From: Conexibacter arvalis
GTDB lineage: Bacteria; Actinomycetota; Thermoleophilia; Solirubrobacterales; Solirubrobacteraceae
Direction: 5' to 3'
Assembly (NCBI RefSeq): GCF_014199525.1
Contig: NZ_JACHNU010000004.1
Coordinates: forward strand, 1-64,000
DNA length: 64,000 nucleotides
In this document: positions 50,771 to 62,901 of the stretch, piece after piece
Numbering within the stretch: the stretch's first letter is position 1
Layout of the letters: every line of letters starts with the position of its first letter
The notes under the pieces: generated by a model
Told to the model about the DNA's origin: nothing
The model's database searches: none
The model's input: the letters and a program-made list of their open reading frames with translations, nothing else
Translations under genes and position numbers: made by a program

Positions 50771-51307
50771 GTGCAGCTCGCGATCGTCAGCGACACCCAC
50801 ATGCCGAAGGGCGCACGTGCGCTGCCGGCCGCGTGCGTCGCGCGGCTGCGCGCGGCCGACCTGATCCTCCACGCCGGCGACTTCGTCCGCGAGGAGGTGC
50901 TGTTCGAGCTGCAGGCATACGGCGAGGTCGTCGCCGTCCACGGCAACGTCGACGAGGCGCCGCTGCGGCGCGAGCTGCCGGCCGAGCGGATCGTCGAGCT
51001 GCCCGGCGGCGTGCGGATCGCGATGACCCACGACGCGGGCCCGTCCCAGGGACGCCTGCAGCGGATGCGGCTGCGCTTCCCCGACGCGCACGCGCTCGTC
51101 TTCGGCCACTCGCATCTCCCGCTGCACGAGACCGACCCCGCGAGCGGCTTCCAGCTCTTCAACCCCGGCAGCCCGACCGAGCGGCGGCGGGCGCCGCACC
51201 ACACGATGGGCGTCGCGACCGTCTCCGACGGCGCCGTGCGGTTCGAGCTGATCGTGCTGGACGAGCCCGGCGCGGCGCGCGTTTCCGGCCCGGCCGATCA
51301 GCCCTAG
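50771..51307 (+). CDS. YfcE/MJ0936-type metallophosphoesterase
   Basis: This 178-residue calcineurin-like phosphodiesterase has the metal motifs SDTHMP (residue 7), HAGDFV, HGNVD, THDAGPS and FGHSHLPL. The size fits the YfcE/MJ0936 family, which hydrolyses phosphodiesters; the natural substrate is unknown. The GTG 50771 start gives the canonical N-terminus just before the first metal motif. rnz follows after 20 bases, perhaps in the same transcript. Confidence 0.9.
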   Translation: MQLAIVSDTHMPKGARALPAACVARLRAADLILHAGDFVREEVLFELQAYGEVVAVHGNVDEAPLRRELPAERIVELPGGVRIAMTHDAGPSQGRLQRMRLRFPDAHALVFGHSHLPLHETDPASGFQLFNPGSPTERRRAPHHTMGVATVSDGAVRFELIVLDEPGAARVSGPADQP

Positions 51308-51327
51308 CACTACCCTCAGAAAGGCAG

Positions 51328-52311
51328 ATGGACCTCTCGCTCTTCTTCGCCGGCACCGCGGGCTCGGTGCCGACCGCCCGGCGCGGGCTGCCGGCGATCC
51401 TGCTGCGCCGCGGCGCCGACCGGATCCTCTTCGACTGCGGCGAGGGCACCCAGCGCCAGCTGCTGCGCTCGGCCGGCCTCGCCGACCTCAGCGACGTCTT
51501 CATCACCCACTTCCATGCCGACCACTGGCTCGGGCTGCCGGGGATGCTGAAGACCTTCGACCTGCGCGCGCGCGAGAAGCCGCTGACGATCTGGGGGCCG
51601 CCCGGCCTGCGCGCGCTGATGCACTCGATCAGGCACATCTGGGGCGGCTGCGGCTACGAGATCGCGCTCGTCGAGCTGCCGCCCGACGCGATGGTCGAAC
51701 GCGACGAGTACGTGATCGAGCCGTTCCCCGTCAACCACCGCGGCACCGCCTACGGCTACGCGATCACCGAGGACGACCGGCCGGGCAGGTTCGACGCCGA
51801 GCTGGCCGAGCGGCTCGGCGTCACGCCCGGCCCCGACTTCGGCCGCATCCAGCGCGGCGAGACGGTCGCGGGCGTCAGACCGGAGCAGGTGATCGGCGAG
51901 CCGCGGCTCGGACGCAAGCTGGTCATCTCGGGCGACACCGGCCCGAGCGAGGAGCTGATCGAGATGGCCCACCGCGCCGACCTGCTCGTCCACGAGGCGA
52001 CCTTCACCCAGGACGAGGCCGAGCGGGCGAGGGAGACGCAGCACTCGACCGCCGCGCAGGCCGCGCGCGCCGCCGCCGAGGCGGAGGTGCGGATGCTCGC
52101 GCTCGTCCACCTCTCGACCCGCTACGGCGGCCGCGAGATCCGCGACGAGGCGCGGGCGCTCTTCCGCGAGACGGTCGTGCCGCGCGACTTCGACGCGATC
52201 GACGTGCCGTTCCCCGAGCGCGGCGGCCCGCAGCTGGTGCGCTGGGACCCGCGCGCGCCGCTGCCGCAGGAGGCCGACGCTGAGATCGCGGCCGTGGAGC
52301 CGGGCGCGTGA
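51328..52311 (+). CDS. rnz: Ribonuclease Z
   Basis: This 327-residue metallo-beta-lactamase-fold nuclease trims tRNA 3' ends. The motifs are THFHADHWLGLPG near residue 60, the substrate-binding WGPPGL, FPVNHR, SGDTGPS and a late histidine in LVHLSTRY. This suits the window's tRNAs, none of which encodes CCA. An AGAAAGG ribosome site precedes the ATG. The stop overlaps the PASTA gene (GTGA). Confidence 0.93.
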   Translation: MDLSLFFAGTAGSVPTARRGLPAILLRRGADRILFDCGEGTQRQLLRSAGLADLSDVFITHFHADHWLGLPGMLKTFDLRAREKPLTIWGPPGLRALMHSIRHIWGGCGYEIALVELPPDAMVERDEYVIEPFPVNHRGTAYGYAITEDDRPGRFDAELAERLGVTPGPDFGRIQRGETVAGVRPEQVIGEPRLGRKLVISGDTGPSEELIEMAHRADLLVHEATFTQDEAERARETQHSTAAQAARAAAEAEVRMLALVHLSTRYGGREIRDEARALFRETVVPRDFDAIDVPFPERGGPQLVRWDPRAPLPQEADAEIAAVEPGA

Positions 52312-52694
52312 CGACGAGGCGGCCGGCGAGCTGGACGGCGGTGGCGCTCGGCGTCGCGTCGGGCTTCCTGATCGGCGTGCTGTTCGTCGTCGCGCTCGGG
52401 ATCGGCTCGGCCGAGGAGCCGAGAACGCGCACGGTCACCGTCCTCAGCAGAGCGCCGCCGCTGAGCGGCGACGAGACGGTCATCACCCGCACCGCCGTCC
52501 CCGACGTGACCGGCGAGCGGCTCGACGTCGCGCACGAGCGGCTCGAGCGGGCCGGCTTCCTCGTCAAGGAGGAGAAGGGCGGCCTCTTCGGGACGATCGT
52601 CGACTCCAACTGGGAGGTCGTCGAGCAGGATCCCGCCGCGGAGACGCTGTTGGAGCGCGGCTCGACCGTCCGCATCACGCTCGACCGCCGCTGA
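52308..52694 (+). CDS. Single-PASTA-domain membrane protein
   Basis: This 128-residue protein has one N-terminal TM helix (about 10-34) and one extracytoplasmic PASTA domain (about 63-128). That domain shows VPDVTGERLDVAHERLERAGF, DPAAETLLERGSTVRITL. PASTA domains bind muropeptides or lipid II in kinases and PBPs. No kinase domain is attached here. The GTG start overlaps the rnz stop. The function is unknown. Confidence 0.82.
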   Translation: MTTRRPASWTAVALGVASGFLIGVLFVVALGIGSAEEPRTRTVTVLSRAPPLSGDETVITRTAVPDVTGERLDVAHERLERAGFLVKEEKGGLFGTIVDSNWEVVEQDPAAETLLERGSTVRITLDRR

Positions 52695-52753
52695 GGGCGC
52701 TCCGCGCTCGACGCCGCGGCCCGACCGGGCGCCGTTCCGCCTGCGCCCGTTGC

Positions 52754-52806
52754 TAGGGTGGACGCAGATTCCGTTCCTTTAACCCGGTCCCGTGAGGCCA
52801 GGAAGG
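52754..52806 (+). promoter_or_regulatory. pyr operon -10 and PyrR-binding RNA
   Basis: TAGGGT (52754-52759) is the probable -10. The leader at 52775-52806 has the PyrR-binding pattern: CCTTTAA, GGTCCCGTGAGGCC with the conserved GAGG loop, then GGAAGG. CCTT (52776-52779) pairs with AAGG (52803-52806). PyrR with UMP or UTP bound here should reduce expression. The ribosome site lies within the 3' arm, so control is probably translational. Confidence 0.82.
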
Positions 52807-52811
52807 CGCGT

Positions 52812-53375
52812 GTGACAGACGAGAAGGTCGTCCTCGACCGCGACGACATGCGGCGAACGCTCGTGCGCATCGCGCATGAGATCGTCGAGAAGAACCCAGC
52901 CCAGCAGCTCGCCATCGTCGGCATCCACCGGCGCGGCGCCGTGCTCGCCGCCCGGCTCCACGCGCTCGTCTCCGAGCTGCTCGACGTCGATCCTCCGCTC
53001 GGCGACATCGACATCGCCTTCTACCGCGACGACCTCGCGACGCGGCCGAGCGCGCCGGTCGTCCACGCCTCCCACGTCGACTTCCCGCTCGACGGCCTGA
53101 CGGTCGTGATCGTCGACGACGTCCTCTACACCGGCCGCACCGTCCGCTCGGCGATCGACGCGATCTTCGACTACGGCCGCCCGGCGCGCGTGCAGCTCGC
53201 CGTGCTCGCCGACCGCGGCCACCGCGAGCTGCCGATCCGCCCCGACTACGTCGGCAAGAACCTTCCGACCGCGCGCGAGGAGCGCGTCAACGTCCGCGTC
53301 GAGGAGCTCGACGACGTCGACGAGGTCACGATCTCCGAAGCGAGCACCGCCACCCAGGAGGTGACGACGACGTGA
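52812..53375 (+). CDS. pyrR: Bifunctional pyr operon regulator / uracil phosphoribosyltransferase
   Basis: This 187-residue PRTase-fold protein binds the pyr leader RNA in response to uridine nucleotides and has weak UPRTase activity. The PRPP loop VIVDDVLYTGRTVRSA is near residue 100, with GIHRRGAVLA and FYRDDLATR typical of PyrR. GTG 52812 directly follows the PyrR-binding RNA, so it can autoregulate. An upstream in-frame GTG at 52758 would lie inside the leader. The stop overlaps pyrB (GTGA). Confidence 0.95.
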   Translation: MTDEKVVLDRDDMRRTLVRIAHEIVEKNPAQQLAIVGIHRRGAVLAARLHALVSELLDVDPPLGDIDIAFYRDDLATRPSAPVVHASHVDFPLDGLTVVIVDDVLYTGRTVRSAIDAIFDYGRPARVQLAVLADRGHRELPIRPDYVGKNLPTAREERVNVRVEELDDVDEVTISEASTATQEVTTT

Positions 53376-54322
53376 AGCACCTGCTGTCGATCGACGACCT
53401 CGCCCGCGCCGACATCGAGCGCGTGCTCGATCGCGCCGCCTCGTTCGCCGAGGTCGCCGGCCGCGAGATCAAGAAGGTCCCGGCGCTGCGGGGACGGACG
53501 GTCGTCAACCTCTTCTACGAGGCCTCGACGCGCACCAGCAGCTCCTTCGAGCTGGCCGCCAAGCGCCTCTCGGCCGACCTCGTATCGATCCGCGCCGCGA
53601 CCTCGAGCGTCACGAAGGGCGAGTCGCTGAAGGACACGATCACGACGCTGACCGCCTACGACCCGGCCGCGATCGTGATCCGCTCGCCGCACGCCGGCGC
53701 CGCCCAGCTGGTCGCCGGCTGGACCGACGCGGCGGTCGTCAACGCCGGCGACGGCAAGCACGAGCACCCGACGCAGGCGCTGCTCGACGTCTACACGCTG
53801 CGCCAGAGGCTCGGCTCGCTCGACGGCGTCAAGATCTGGATCGTCGGCGACGTGCTCCACTCGCGCGTCGCCCGCTCCGACATCCTCGCCTTCACGCGCA
53901 TGGGCGCGCAGGTGACGCTGTCGGGCCCGCCGACGCTGATCCCGCGCGGGATCGAGGCGCTCGGCTGCACCGTCGAGCCGACGCTCGACCGCCTGCCGGA
54001 GGCCGACGTCGTCTACGTGCTGCGGATGCAGCGCGAGCGGATGGAGGAGGCCTACGTCCCGTCGCTGCGCGAGTACGCCGCCCGCTACCAGATCAACGCC
54101 GAGCGCCTGCAGCCCCACCAGCTGCTGATGCACCCCGGCCCGGTCAACCGCGGCGTCGAGCTGTCCGGCGACGCGATCGACTCGCCGCAGGCGCTGATCG
54201 CCCAGCAGGTCGAGGCCGGCGTCGTCGTCCGCATGGCGGTCCTCTACGAGCTGCTCGCCGGCGCGAACAGCAGAGCGCCGCTCTCCGTCAACCCGAACGT
54301 CGAAAGCGCAGTCGCCGCATGA
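53372..54322 (+). CDS. pyrB: Aspartate carbamoyltransferase, catalytic chain
   Basis: This 316-residue enzyme joins carbamoyl phosphate and aspartate to give N-carbamoylaspartate. The carbamoyl-phosphate motif FYEASTRTSSSFE is near residue 50, with the KGESLKDT loop, GDGKHEHPTQALLD, and the aspartate-binding RMQRERM and HPGPVNRG. No regulatory chain (pyrI) is present. It is coupled to pyrR and pyrC by 4-base overlaps. Confidence 0.97.
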   Translation: MKHLLSIDDLARADIERVLDRAASFAEVAGREIKKVPALRGRTVVNLFYEASTRTSSSFELAAKRLSADLVSIRAATSSVTKGESLKDTITTLTAYDPAAIVIRSPHAGAAQLVAGWTDAAVVNAGDGKHEHPTQALLDVYTLRQRLGSLDGVKIWIVGDVLHSRVARSDILAFTRMGAQVTLSGPPTLIPRGIEALGCTVEPTLDRLPEADVVYVLRMQRERMEEAYVPSLREYAARYQINAERLQPHQLLMHPGPVNRGVELSGDAIDSPQALIAQQVEAGVVVRMAVLYELLAGANSRAPLSVNPNVESAVAA

Positions 54323-55674
54323 GCGTCAAAGGCCTGTACTTCCGCGGCGGTCGTCCCGCCGAGCTGCTGATCCGCGGCGCCCACCTGCTCGATCCGCGCA
54401 CCGGCCTCGACGGCCCCGGCGACCTGCTCGTGCGCGACGGCGAGATCGCCGAGCTCGGCGCGCCCGGCGCGCTGGCCGCCCCCGAGGGCGTCGAGACGAT
54501 CGAGGCCGAGGGGCAGCACCTCTTCCCGGGCTTCGTCGACCCGCACGTCCACTTCCGCACGCCCGGCCAGGAGCACAAGGAGGACCTCGCGACCGGCACC
54601 GCCGCCGCGGCCGCCGGCGGCTTCACGGCCGTGATCGCGATGCCGAACACCTCGCCGACGATCGACGACGCCTCGGTCCTGCGCGCGCTGCGCGAGGCGG
54701 CCGAGCTGCAGGCGCGCGTCCCGGTCGGCTTCCTCGCGGCGATCACCAGAGGGCTGAAGGGCGACGACCTGACCGAGATGGCCGAGCTGCGCGACGCCGG
54801 CGCGCTCGGCTTCACCGACGACGGCAGACCGGTGGTCGTCGCCGGGATGCTGCGCAAGGCGCTCCAGTACCAGCGCCTCGCCGGCGGCGTCCTCGGCCTG
54901 CATGAGGAGGACCCGTCGCTGTCGAACGGCTGCGTGATGCACGAGGGCGCGGTCTCCGCCCGCCTCGGGCTCGCCGGCTACCCGTCGATCGGCGAGTCGA
55001 CGATCGTCGCGCGCGACGCCGCGATCGCCGCCTTCGAGGGCGGCCGGATGCACTTCCAGCACCTCTCCGCGGCCGAGTCGGTCGAGGCGCTCGCGTACTG
55101 GAAGGGGAGAGGGGCGCAGGTCACCGGCGAGGCGTCGCCGCACCACCTCACGCTCACCCACGAGGCGGTCCTGTCGCTCGACACGCGCTTCAAGATGAAC
55201 CCCCCGCTGCGCGCCGAGTCCGACCGCCAGGCGCTGATCGCCGGCCTCAAGGACGGCACGATCGACTGCATCGCGACCGACCACGCGCCGCACGCCGCGC
55301 ACGAGAAGGAGGTCCCGTTCGAGGAGGCGCCCAACGGCGTCACCGGGCTGGAGACCTCGTTCGCCTCGATCTACACCGAGCTGGTGAAGCCGGGGATCGT
55401 CCCGCTCGCGCTGCTGGTCGAGAAGCTGACCTCCGGCGCCGCGCTGTTCGACCTCTGCACGCCGAAGATCGAGGTCGGCTCGCCCGCGAACCTCGCGCTG
55501 GTCGACCTGCGCGAGCAGTGGGTCGTCGGCGAGCACGGCTACGCCAGCCGCTCGGCCAACAGCTGCTTCCACGGCCGCGCCTTCGACGGCGTCGTGAAGC
55601 TGACGGTCGCCGCCGGCACGATCGCCCACCGCCATCCCTCGACCACCCCCGCCACCACCGGAGTGACCGCATGA
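54319..55674 (+). CDS. pyrC: Dihydroorotase (class I)
   Basis: This 451-residue amidohydrolase cyclises carbamoylaspartate to dihydroorotate. The metal motif DPHVHFRTPGQEHKED lies near residue 74. The other landmarks are GGFTAVIAMPNTSP, metal-binding His residues in MHFQHLSA and ASPHHLTLT, and catalytic Asp in CIATDHAPH. The length fits the class I Bacillus-type enzyme. It sits between pyrB and carA with ATGA overlaps. Confidence 0.96.
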   Translation: MSVKGLYFRGGRPAELLIRGAHLLDPRTGLDGPGDLLVRDGEIAELGAPGALAAPEGVETIEAEGQHLFPGFVDPHVHFRTPGQEHKEDLATGTAAAAAGGFTAVIAMPNTSPTIDDASVLRALREAAELQARVPVGFLAAITRGLKGDDLTEMAELRDAGALGFTDDGRPVVVAGMLRKALQYQRLAGGVLGLHEEDPSLSNGCVMHEGAVSARLGLAGYPSIGESTIVARDAAIAAFEGGRMHFQHLSAAESVEALAYWKGRGAQVTGEASPHHLTLTHEAVLSLDTRFKMNPPLRAESDRQALIAGLKDGTIDCIATDHAPHAAHEKEVPFEEAPNGVTGLETSFASIYTELVKPGIVPLALLVEKLTSGAALFDLCTPKIEVGSPANLALVDLREQWVVGEHGYASRSANSCFHGRAFDGVVKLTVAAGTIAHRHPSTTPATTGVTA

Positions 55675-56819
55675 ACGACGCGACCGCCTACGTCCTGCTC
55701 GAGGACGGTGAGCGCTTCGACGGCATCGCCTGCGGCGCCGACGGCCACGCCGTCGGGGAGGTCGTCTTCACGACCGGGATGACCGGCTACCAGGAGGCGA
55801 TGAGCGATCCCTCCTTCAACGCCCAGCTGATCACGTTCACGACCGCGCACGTCGGCAACTACGGCGTCTCGGCCGAGGCGATGGAGTCCGATCGGATCCA
55901 CGCCCGCGCGGCGATCATGCGCGCGGCGACCAACCGCGACGACGCCCCCGGCGCCGAGGGCCGCTGGCTCGACTGGCTGCGCGACAACGGCATCCCCGGC
56001 ATCACCGACCTCGACACGCGCGCGCTCGTCCGCCACATCCGCGACCAGGGCGCGATGCGCGGCGGCCTCTTCCCGGCGAGCATGACCGAGGAGGAGGCGC
56101 GGGCGCTGATAGCCGCCGAGCCGCCGATGGCCGGCCGCGACCTCGCGCGCGCGGTGACGCCGTCGGAGACGGTCGTGCTCGAGCCGCTCGGCGAGGGGCC
56201 GGCCGGCGCCGAGCACACGCGGATCGCGATGATCGACACCGGCGTCAAGGCGTCGATCCTGCGCAACCTGCGGCTGCGCGGCGCGACCGTCGAGCTCCAT
56301 CCCTGCACGGTCACCGCCGAGCAGCTGCTGGCCGGCGACGCCGACGCCTTCTTCATGGCCAGCGGCCCCGGCGACCCGGCCGCGCTCGACTACCTCGTCG
56401 CGACGCTGCGCGAGCTGGTCGGCAAGAAGCCGGTCTACGGGATCTGCCTCGGCCACCAGCTGCTCTGCCGCGCCGTCGGCCTGGAGACCTACAAGCTGCC
56501 GTTCGGCCACCGCGGCGCCAACCACCCGGTGATGGACCTCACCACCGGCCGCGTCGAGATCACCAGCCAGAACCACGGCTTCTCGGTCCGCGGCCCCGGC
56601 GGCTCGGCGACGGTGCCGACCGACGCCCCGGTCCGCTGGGAGACCGACTTCGGGATCGCCGAGCTGACCCACGTCAACCTCTACGACCACACCGTCGAGG
56701 GGCTGGCGCTGCGCGACGTCGTCGGCGCGACCGTCCAGTACCACCCCGAGGCCGGGCCCGGCCCGCGCGACTCGCTCTACCTCTTCGACCGGTTCATCAA
56801 GGAGATCGCCGGCGCGTAG
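55671..56819 (+). CDS. carA: Carbamoyl phosphate synthase, small (glutaminase) subunit
   Basis: This 382-residue subunit hydrolyses glutamine and channels ammonia to CarB. The N-terminal domain has [17 protein letters not shown]. The C-terminal class I glutaminase has nucleophile Cys in [10 protein letters not shown] and the His-Glu pair in [10 protein letters not shown]. The ATG overlaps the pyrC stop. carB follows after 16 bases. Confidence 0.97.
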   Translation: MNDATAYVLLEDGERFDGIACGADGHAVGEVVFTTGMTGYQEAMSDPSFNAQLITFTTAHVGNYGVSAEAMESDRIHARAAIMRAATNRDDAPGAEGRWLDWLRDNGIPGITDLDTRALVRHIRDQGAMRGGLFPASMTEEEARALIAAEPPMAGRDLARAVTPSETVVLEPLGEGPAGAEHTRIAMIDTGVKASILRNLRLRGATVELHPCTVTAEQLLAGDADAFFMASGPGDPAALDYLVATLRELVGKKPVYGICLGHQLLCRAVGLETYKLPFGHRGANHPVMDLTTGRVEITSQNHGFSVRGPGGSATVPTDAPVRWETDFGIAELTHVNLYDHTVEGLALRDVVGATVQYHPEAGPGPRDSLYLFDRFIKEIAGA

Positions 56820-56835
56820 GCCGGGAACAGACGCC

Positions 56836-59993
<3,158 letters not shown>

Positions 59994-59997
<4 letters not shown>

Positions 59998-60845
59998 GCG
60001 CGACCGCGACGACGACCGACGACGGGCGGCGGACGCTCTCGCCGCCCGGCCGCCGCCGCGCGACGGTGATCGAGCGGCGCGTCCACGGCTCTTACGTCGT
60101 CCTGCGCGTCGCCGACCCGGAGGGGCAGCCGGCCCGTCCCGGCCAGTTCGCGATGCTGGCCGCGGCCGAGCGGTGGGGCGGAGGGGACGGCGAGCGTCCC
60201 TTCCTGCCGCGCGCCTTCTCGGTCGCGCGCATCCCCGCGCCGGGCGAGGCCGAGTTCCTGCTGGAGGACGTCGGCCCGGGCACCGAGCGGCTGTGCGAGC
60301 TGGAGGCCGGCGACGCGCTGTGGCTGCTGGGGCCGCTCGGGATCGGCTTCGGGCTCGAGGCGGGCGGTCGCCGGCCGCTGCTGGCCGGCGGCGGCGTCGG
60401 GATCGCCCCGCTCGCGATCCTGCAGGACGAGCTGGCCGCCTCCGGCGCCGCCGACCTGGCGCCGGCGCTGCTCGGCTTCCGCGACGCGCCCCACGCCGAG
60501 GGCGCGGCCCTGCTGCGCCACGGCGCGCGCGTCGCGACCGACGACGGCTCGGTCGGCCACCACGGCCGCGTCACCGAGCTGCTGGTCGAGGAGCTCGACC
60601 GCGACGAGCGCGCGCAGGTCTACGCCTGCGGCCCGCCGGCGATGCTGGAGGCGGTGCGGGCGCTCTGCGCCGAGCGCGACGTCCCCGTCCAGCTCGCGCT
60701 GGAGTCGGGGATGGCGTGCGGCTACGGCGCCTGCTTCGGCTGCGTCGTGCCGACGAAGAGCGGCTACGTGCGGCTGTGCGTCGACGGGCCGGTGCTCGAC
60801 GGCGAGCAGCTGGAGACGGCGCTCGTCCCGGGGGCCGGTCACTGA
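59994..60845 (+). CDS. pyrK: Dihydroorotate dehydrogenase electron transfer subunit
   Basis: This 283-residue FAD/[2Fe-2S] protein passes electrons from PyrD to NAD. The FAD-binding [11 protein letters not shown] lies near residue 70 and the NAD-binding [15 protein letters not shown] near residue 125. The C-terminal cluster has four Cys ([14 protein letters not shown]...RLC). An N-terminal extension of about 20 residues is disordered. GTGA overlaps carB, and TGATG overlaps pyrD. Its presence shows the NAD-linked class 1B system. Confidence 0.95.
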
Positions 60846-61792
60846 TGCCCGCGATCGGAACCGGTGCGGGCATCGACGCGACGCCCTCGCTGCCGACGAC
60901 CTTCTGCGGGATCGAGCTGGCCCACCCGATCGTCAACGGCTCGGGCACCTTCGACGCGATCGCCGCGCGCCGCGCCTTCGGCGACGCGCTCGTCGAGCAG
61001 TTCCCCTTCTCGGCCTTCGTCTCCAAGACGGTCACCGTCGCGCCGCGCGAGGGCAACCCGCCGCCGCGGCTGTGGGAGCTGCCGGGCGGCCTGATCAACT
61101 CGATCGGCCTGCCGAACAAGGGGCTTGACGGATATCTGACGCACGACCTTCCGGAGCTTGCGCGGCTGCCCGTCCCGCTGATCGTCAACGTGATGGGCTT
61201 CACGCGCGAGGAGGTCGCGCGGCTGGTCGACGCCTTCGCCGAGCGCGAGGAGGTCTCCGCGCTCGAGCTGAACGTCTCCTGCCCGAACGTCGAGACCGGC
61301 CTGATCATGGGCGCCGACCCGGGGGAGACGGCGAAGCTCGTCGAGCGCGTGCGGCCGCTCACGGCCAAGCCGATCATCGTCAAGCTGACGCCGAACGCGA
61401 CCGACCCCGGCGCCGTCGCCGAGGCGGCGGAGGCGGCCGGCGCCGACGCGCTGTCCCTGATCAACACGATCCGCGGCATGGCGCTCGACCCGCGCACGCG
61501 CGAGCCGTGGCTCGGCGCGGGCACCGGCGGCGTCTCGGGTGCAACGGTTCGTGCAATCGCGCTCGCGCAGGTCCAGGAGGTCGCGCGGCGGGTCTCGCTG
61601 CCGCTCGTCGCGATGGGCGGCGTGCAGCGCGGGCGCGACGCCGACGACCTGCTGCGGGCGGGAGCGACCCTGGTCGCCGTCGGCACCGAGAGCTTCCGCG
61701 ATCCGCTCGCCGGACGGCGGGTCGCGGCCGAGCTGGCGGAGCTGCGCCGAGAAGGGTCGAATCCGGGCGCCGACGCGCCAGCATCAACATGA
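60845..61792 (+). CDS. pyrD: Dihydroorotate dehydrogenase, catalytic subunit (class 1B)
   Basis: This 315-residue FMN barrel oxidises dihydroorotate to orotate. Class 1 features are the catalytic Cys in LELNVSCPNVE near residue 143, VNGSGTFD, LPGGLINSIGLPNKG, and the FMN-phosphate motif VAMGGVQRGRDADDLLRAGA. Pairing with PyrK defines class 1B, cytosolic and NAD-dependent. It ends the operon; pyrF, the last step to UMP, is not in the window. Confidence 0.96.
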   Translation: MPAIGTGAGIDATPSLPTTFCGIELAHPIVNGSGTFDAIAARRAFGDALVEQFPFSAFVSKTVTVAPREGNPPPRLWELPGGLINSIGLPNKGLDGYLTHDLPELARLPVPLIVNVMGFTREEVARLVDAFAEREEVSALELNVSCPNVETGLIMGADPGETAKLVERVRPLTAKPIIVKLTPNATDPGAVAEAAEAAGADALSLINTIRGMALDPRTREPWLGAGTGGVSGATVRAIALAQVQEVARRVSLPLVAMGGVQRGRDADDLLRAGATLVAVGTESFRDPLAGRRVAAELAELRREGSNPGADAPAST

Positions 61793-61853
61793 ACCGCTCG
61801 GGAAAACTCCTGCAAAGAGATGGGATCTGCTACGGCACTCTCGACATCGCTGA

Positions 61854-61868
61854 ACCTCAAGTTGAGGT
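61854..61868. promoter_or_regulatory. Palindrome ACCTCAA-G-TTGAGGT upstream of mihF
   Basis: A perfect 7+1+7 inverted repeat ends 25 bases before the mihF -35 in the 135-base pyrD-mihF gap. It resembles MerR/SoxR-type half sites (CCTCAAG), but the spacing is shorter. It is a probable operator for an unknown regulator. Confidence 0.5.
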
Positions 61869-61892
61869 CGAGACGAATTCGTCCCTTGTCGC

Positions 61893-61920
61893 TTGAACCG
61901 CCTCTCGCAAGATGTAGACT
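61893..61920 (+). promoter_or_regulatory. Promoter of mihF (leaderless)
   Basis: TTGAAC (61893-61898), a 16-base spacer and TAGACT (61915-61920) are followed by 7 bases and then the ATG. Confidence 0.72.
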
Positions 61921-61927
61921 CGCCGCC

Positions 61928-62269
61928 ATGCCGCCGGCCATCCCCGCCCCCACCAAGACCGCGACAGCGCCGGAGCGTTCCCTGAACCAGCGCATGGACG
62001 CGCTCAACCGAGCGAACGAGATCCGCACCAAGCGGGCGCAGCTCAAGCGGGACCTCAAGGCCGGACGCGCGGCGATCCACGAGCTCCTGATGGAGCCGCC
62101 GAGCTACATCGAGACCGCCAAGGTCTTCGACCTGCTCCTCGCCGTCCCGAAGTACGGGCGCGTCAAGGCCAACAAGGTGCTCACGCAGTGCCGCATCTCG
62201 CCGAGCAAGACGATCGGCGGGCTCTCCCAGCGTCAGCGCGGAGAGCTCGTCGCGCTGCTGCGCCGCTAG
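61928..62269 (+). CDS. mihF: Actinobacterial integration host factor
   Basis: This 113-residue basic nucleoid protein matches mIHF, which bends DNA and is essential in mycobacteria. The C-terminal core has LLMEPPSYIETAKVFDLLLAVPKYGRVKANKVLTQCRI and the helix-two-turns-helix end SPSKTIGGLSQRQRGEL. The N-terminus is a Lys/Arg-rich helix. The leaderless promoter fixes the start. Position between pyr genes and gmk is the usual actinobacterial order, where pyrF often precedes it. Confidence 0.94.
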   Translation: MPPAIPAPTKTATAPERSLNQRMDALNRANEIRTKRAQLKRDLKAGRAAIHELLMEPPSYIETAKVFDLLLAVPKYGRVKANKVLTQCRISPSKTIGGLSQRQRGELVALLRR

Positions 62270-62285
62270 ACCCGAGCCACGTCAG

Positions 62286-62846
62286 TTGGCCAGGGTTTTC
62301 GTCATCACCGGCCCCTCGGGGGTCGGCAAGGGAACGTTGATCCGGAACCTGCTCTCGCGGGTCCCCGAGCTGGAGCTGTCGGTCTCCGCGACCACGCGGA
62401 GACCGCGGCCCGGCGAGGAGGACGGCGTTCATTATCACTTTCTCACCGACGAGCAGTTCGAGCAGCGGGTCGACGAAGGGGCCTTCGTCGAGCACGCCGA
62501 CTACTCGGGCCGCCGCTACGGGACGCTCCGCTCCGAGCTGGAGAAGCGCACCGCCGCCGGCGCGCCGGTCGTGCTGGAGATCGAGGTCCAGGGCGCGCGC
62601 CAGGTGCGCGAGACGATGCCCGACGCCGTCCAGGTCTTCATCGTGCCGCCGTCGAGGGAGGCGCTGCGCGAGCGGCTCGTGGGGCGGGGGACCGACAGCC
62701 CCGAGGACGTCGAGCGGCGCCTCGGCGTCGCCGAGCAGGAGCTGACCGCCTGCGACGAGTTCCAGTACCGGGTCGTCAACGACCGGCTGGAGGACGCGGT
62801 CTCCGAGCTCGAGCGGATCGTCGCGCGCGAGCTGCGCGCGGGCTGA
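62286..62846 (+). CDS. gmk: Guanylate kinase
   Basis: This 186-residue enzyme phosphorylates GMP to GDP. The P-loop ITGPSGVGKGTL is at residues 7-18. GMP-binding residues lie in SATTRRPRPGEEDGVHYHF and YSGRRYGT, and the lid region is RLVGRGTD. The start is TTG 62286, which gives the normal N-terminus; there is no obvious ribosome site. It lies 16 bases behind mihF and is probably co-transcribed. Confidence 0.95.
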   Translation: MARVFVITGPSGVGKGTLIRNLLSRVPELELSVSATTRRPRPGEEDGVHYHFLTDEQFEQRVDEGAFVEHADYSGRRYGTLRSELEKRTAAGAPVVLEIEVQGARQVRETMPDAVQVFIVPPSREALRERLVGRGTDSPEDVERRLGVAEQELTACDEFQYRVVNDRLEDAVSELERIVARELRAG

Positions 62847-62869
62847 CCGGCGCGCAACCTTGGCGTTTC

Positions 62870-62901
62870 GCTATTCGGCTATCAGGCTATCCTGCTAGCC
62901 A
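62870..62901 (+). repeat. Four 8-bp direct repeats over a promoter
   Basis: GCTAT-type units start at 62870, 62878, 62886 and 62894, exactly 8 bases apart (the last is GCTAG). The -10 TATCCT (62888-62893) lies within them and is 7 bases before the next ATG. This is a likely binding site for a regulator spaced just under one helical turn. Confidence 0.6.
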
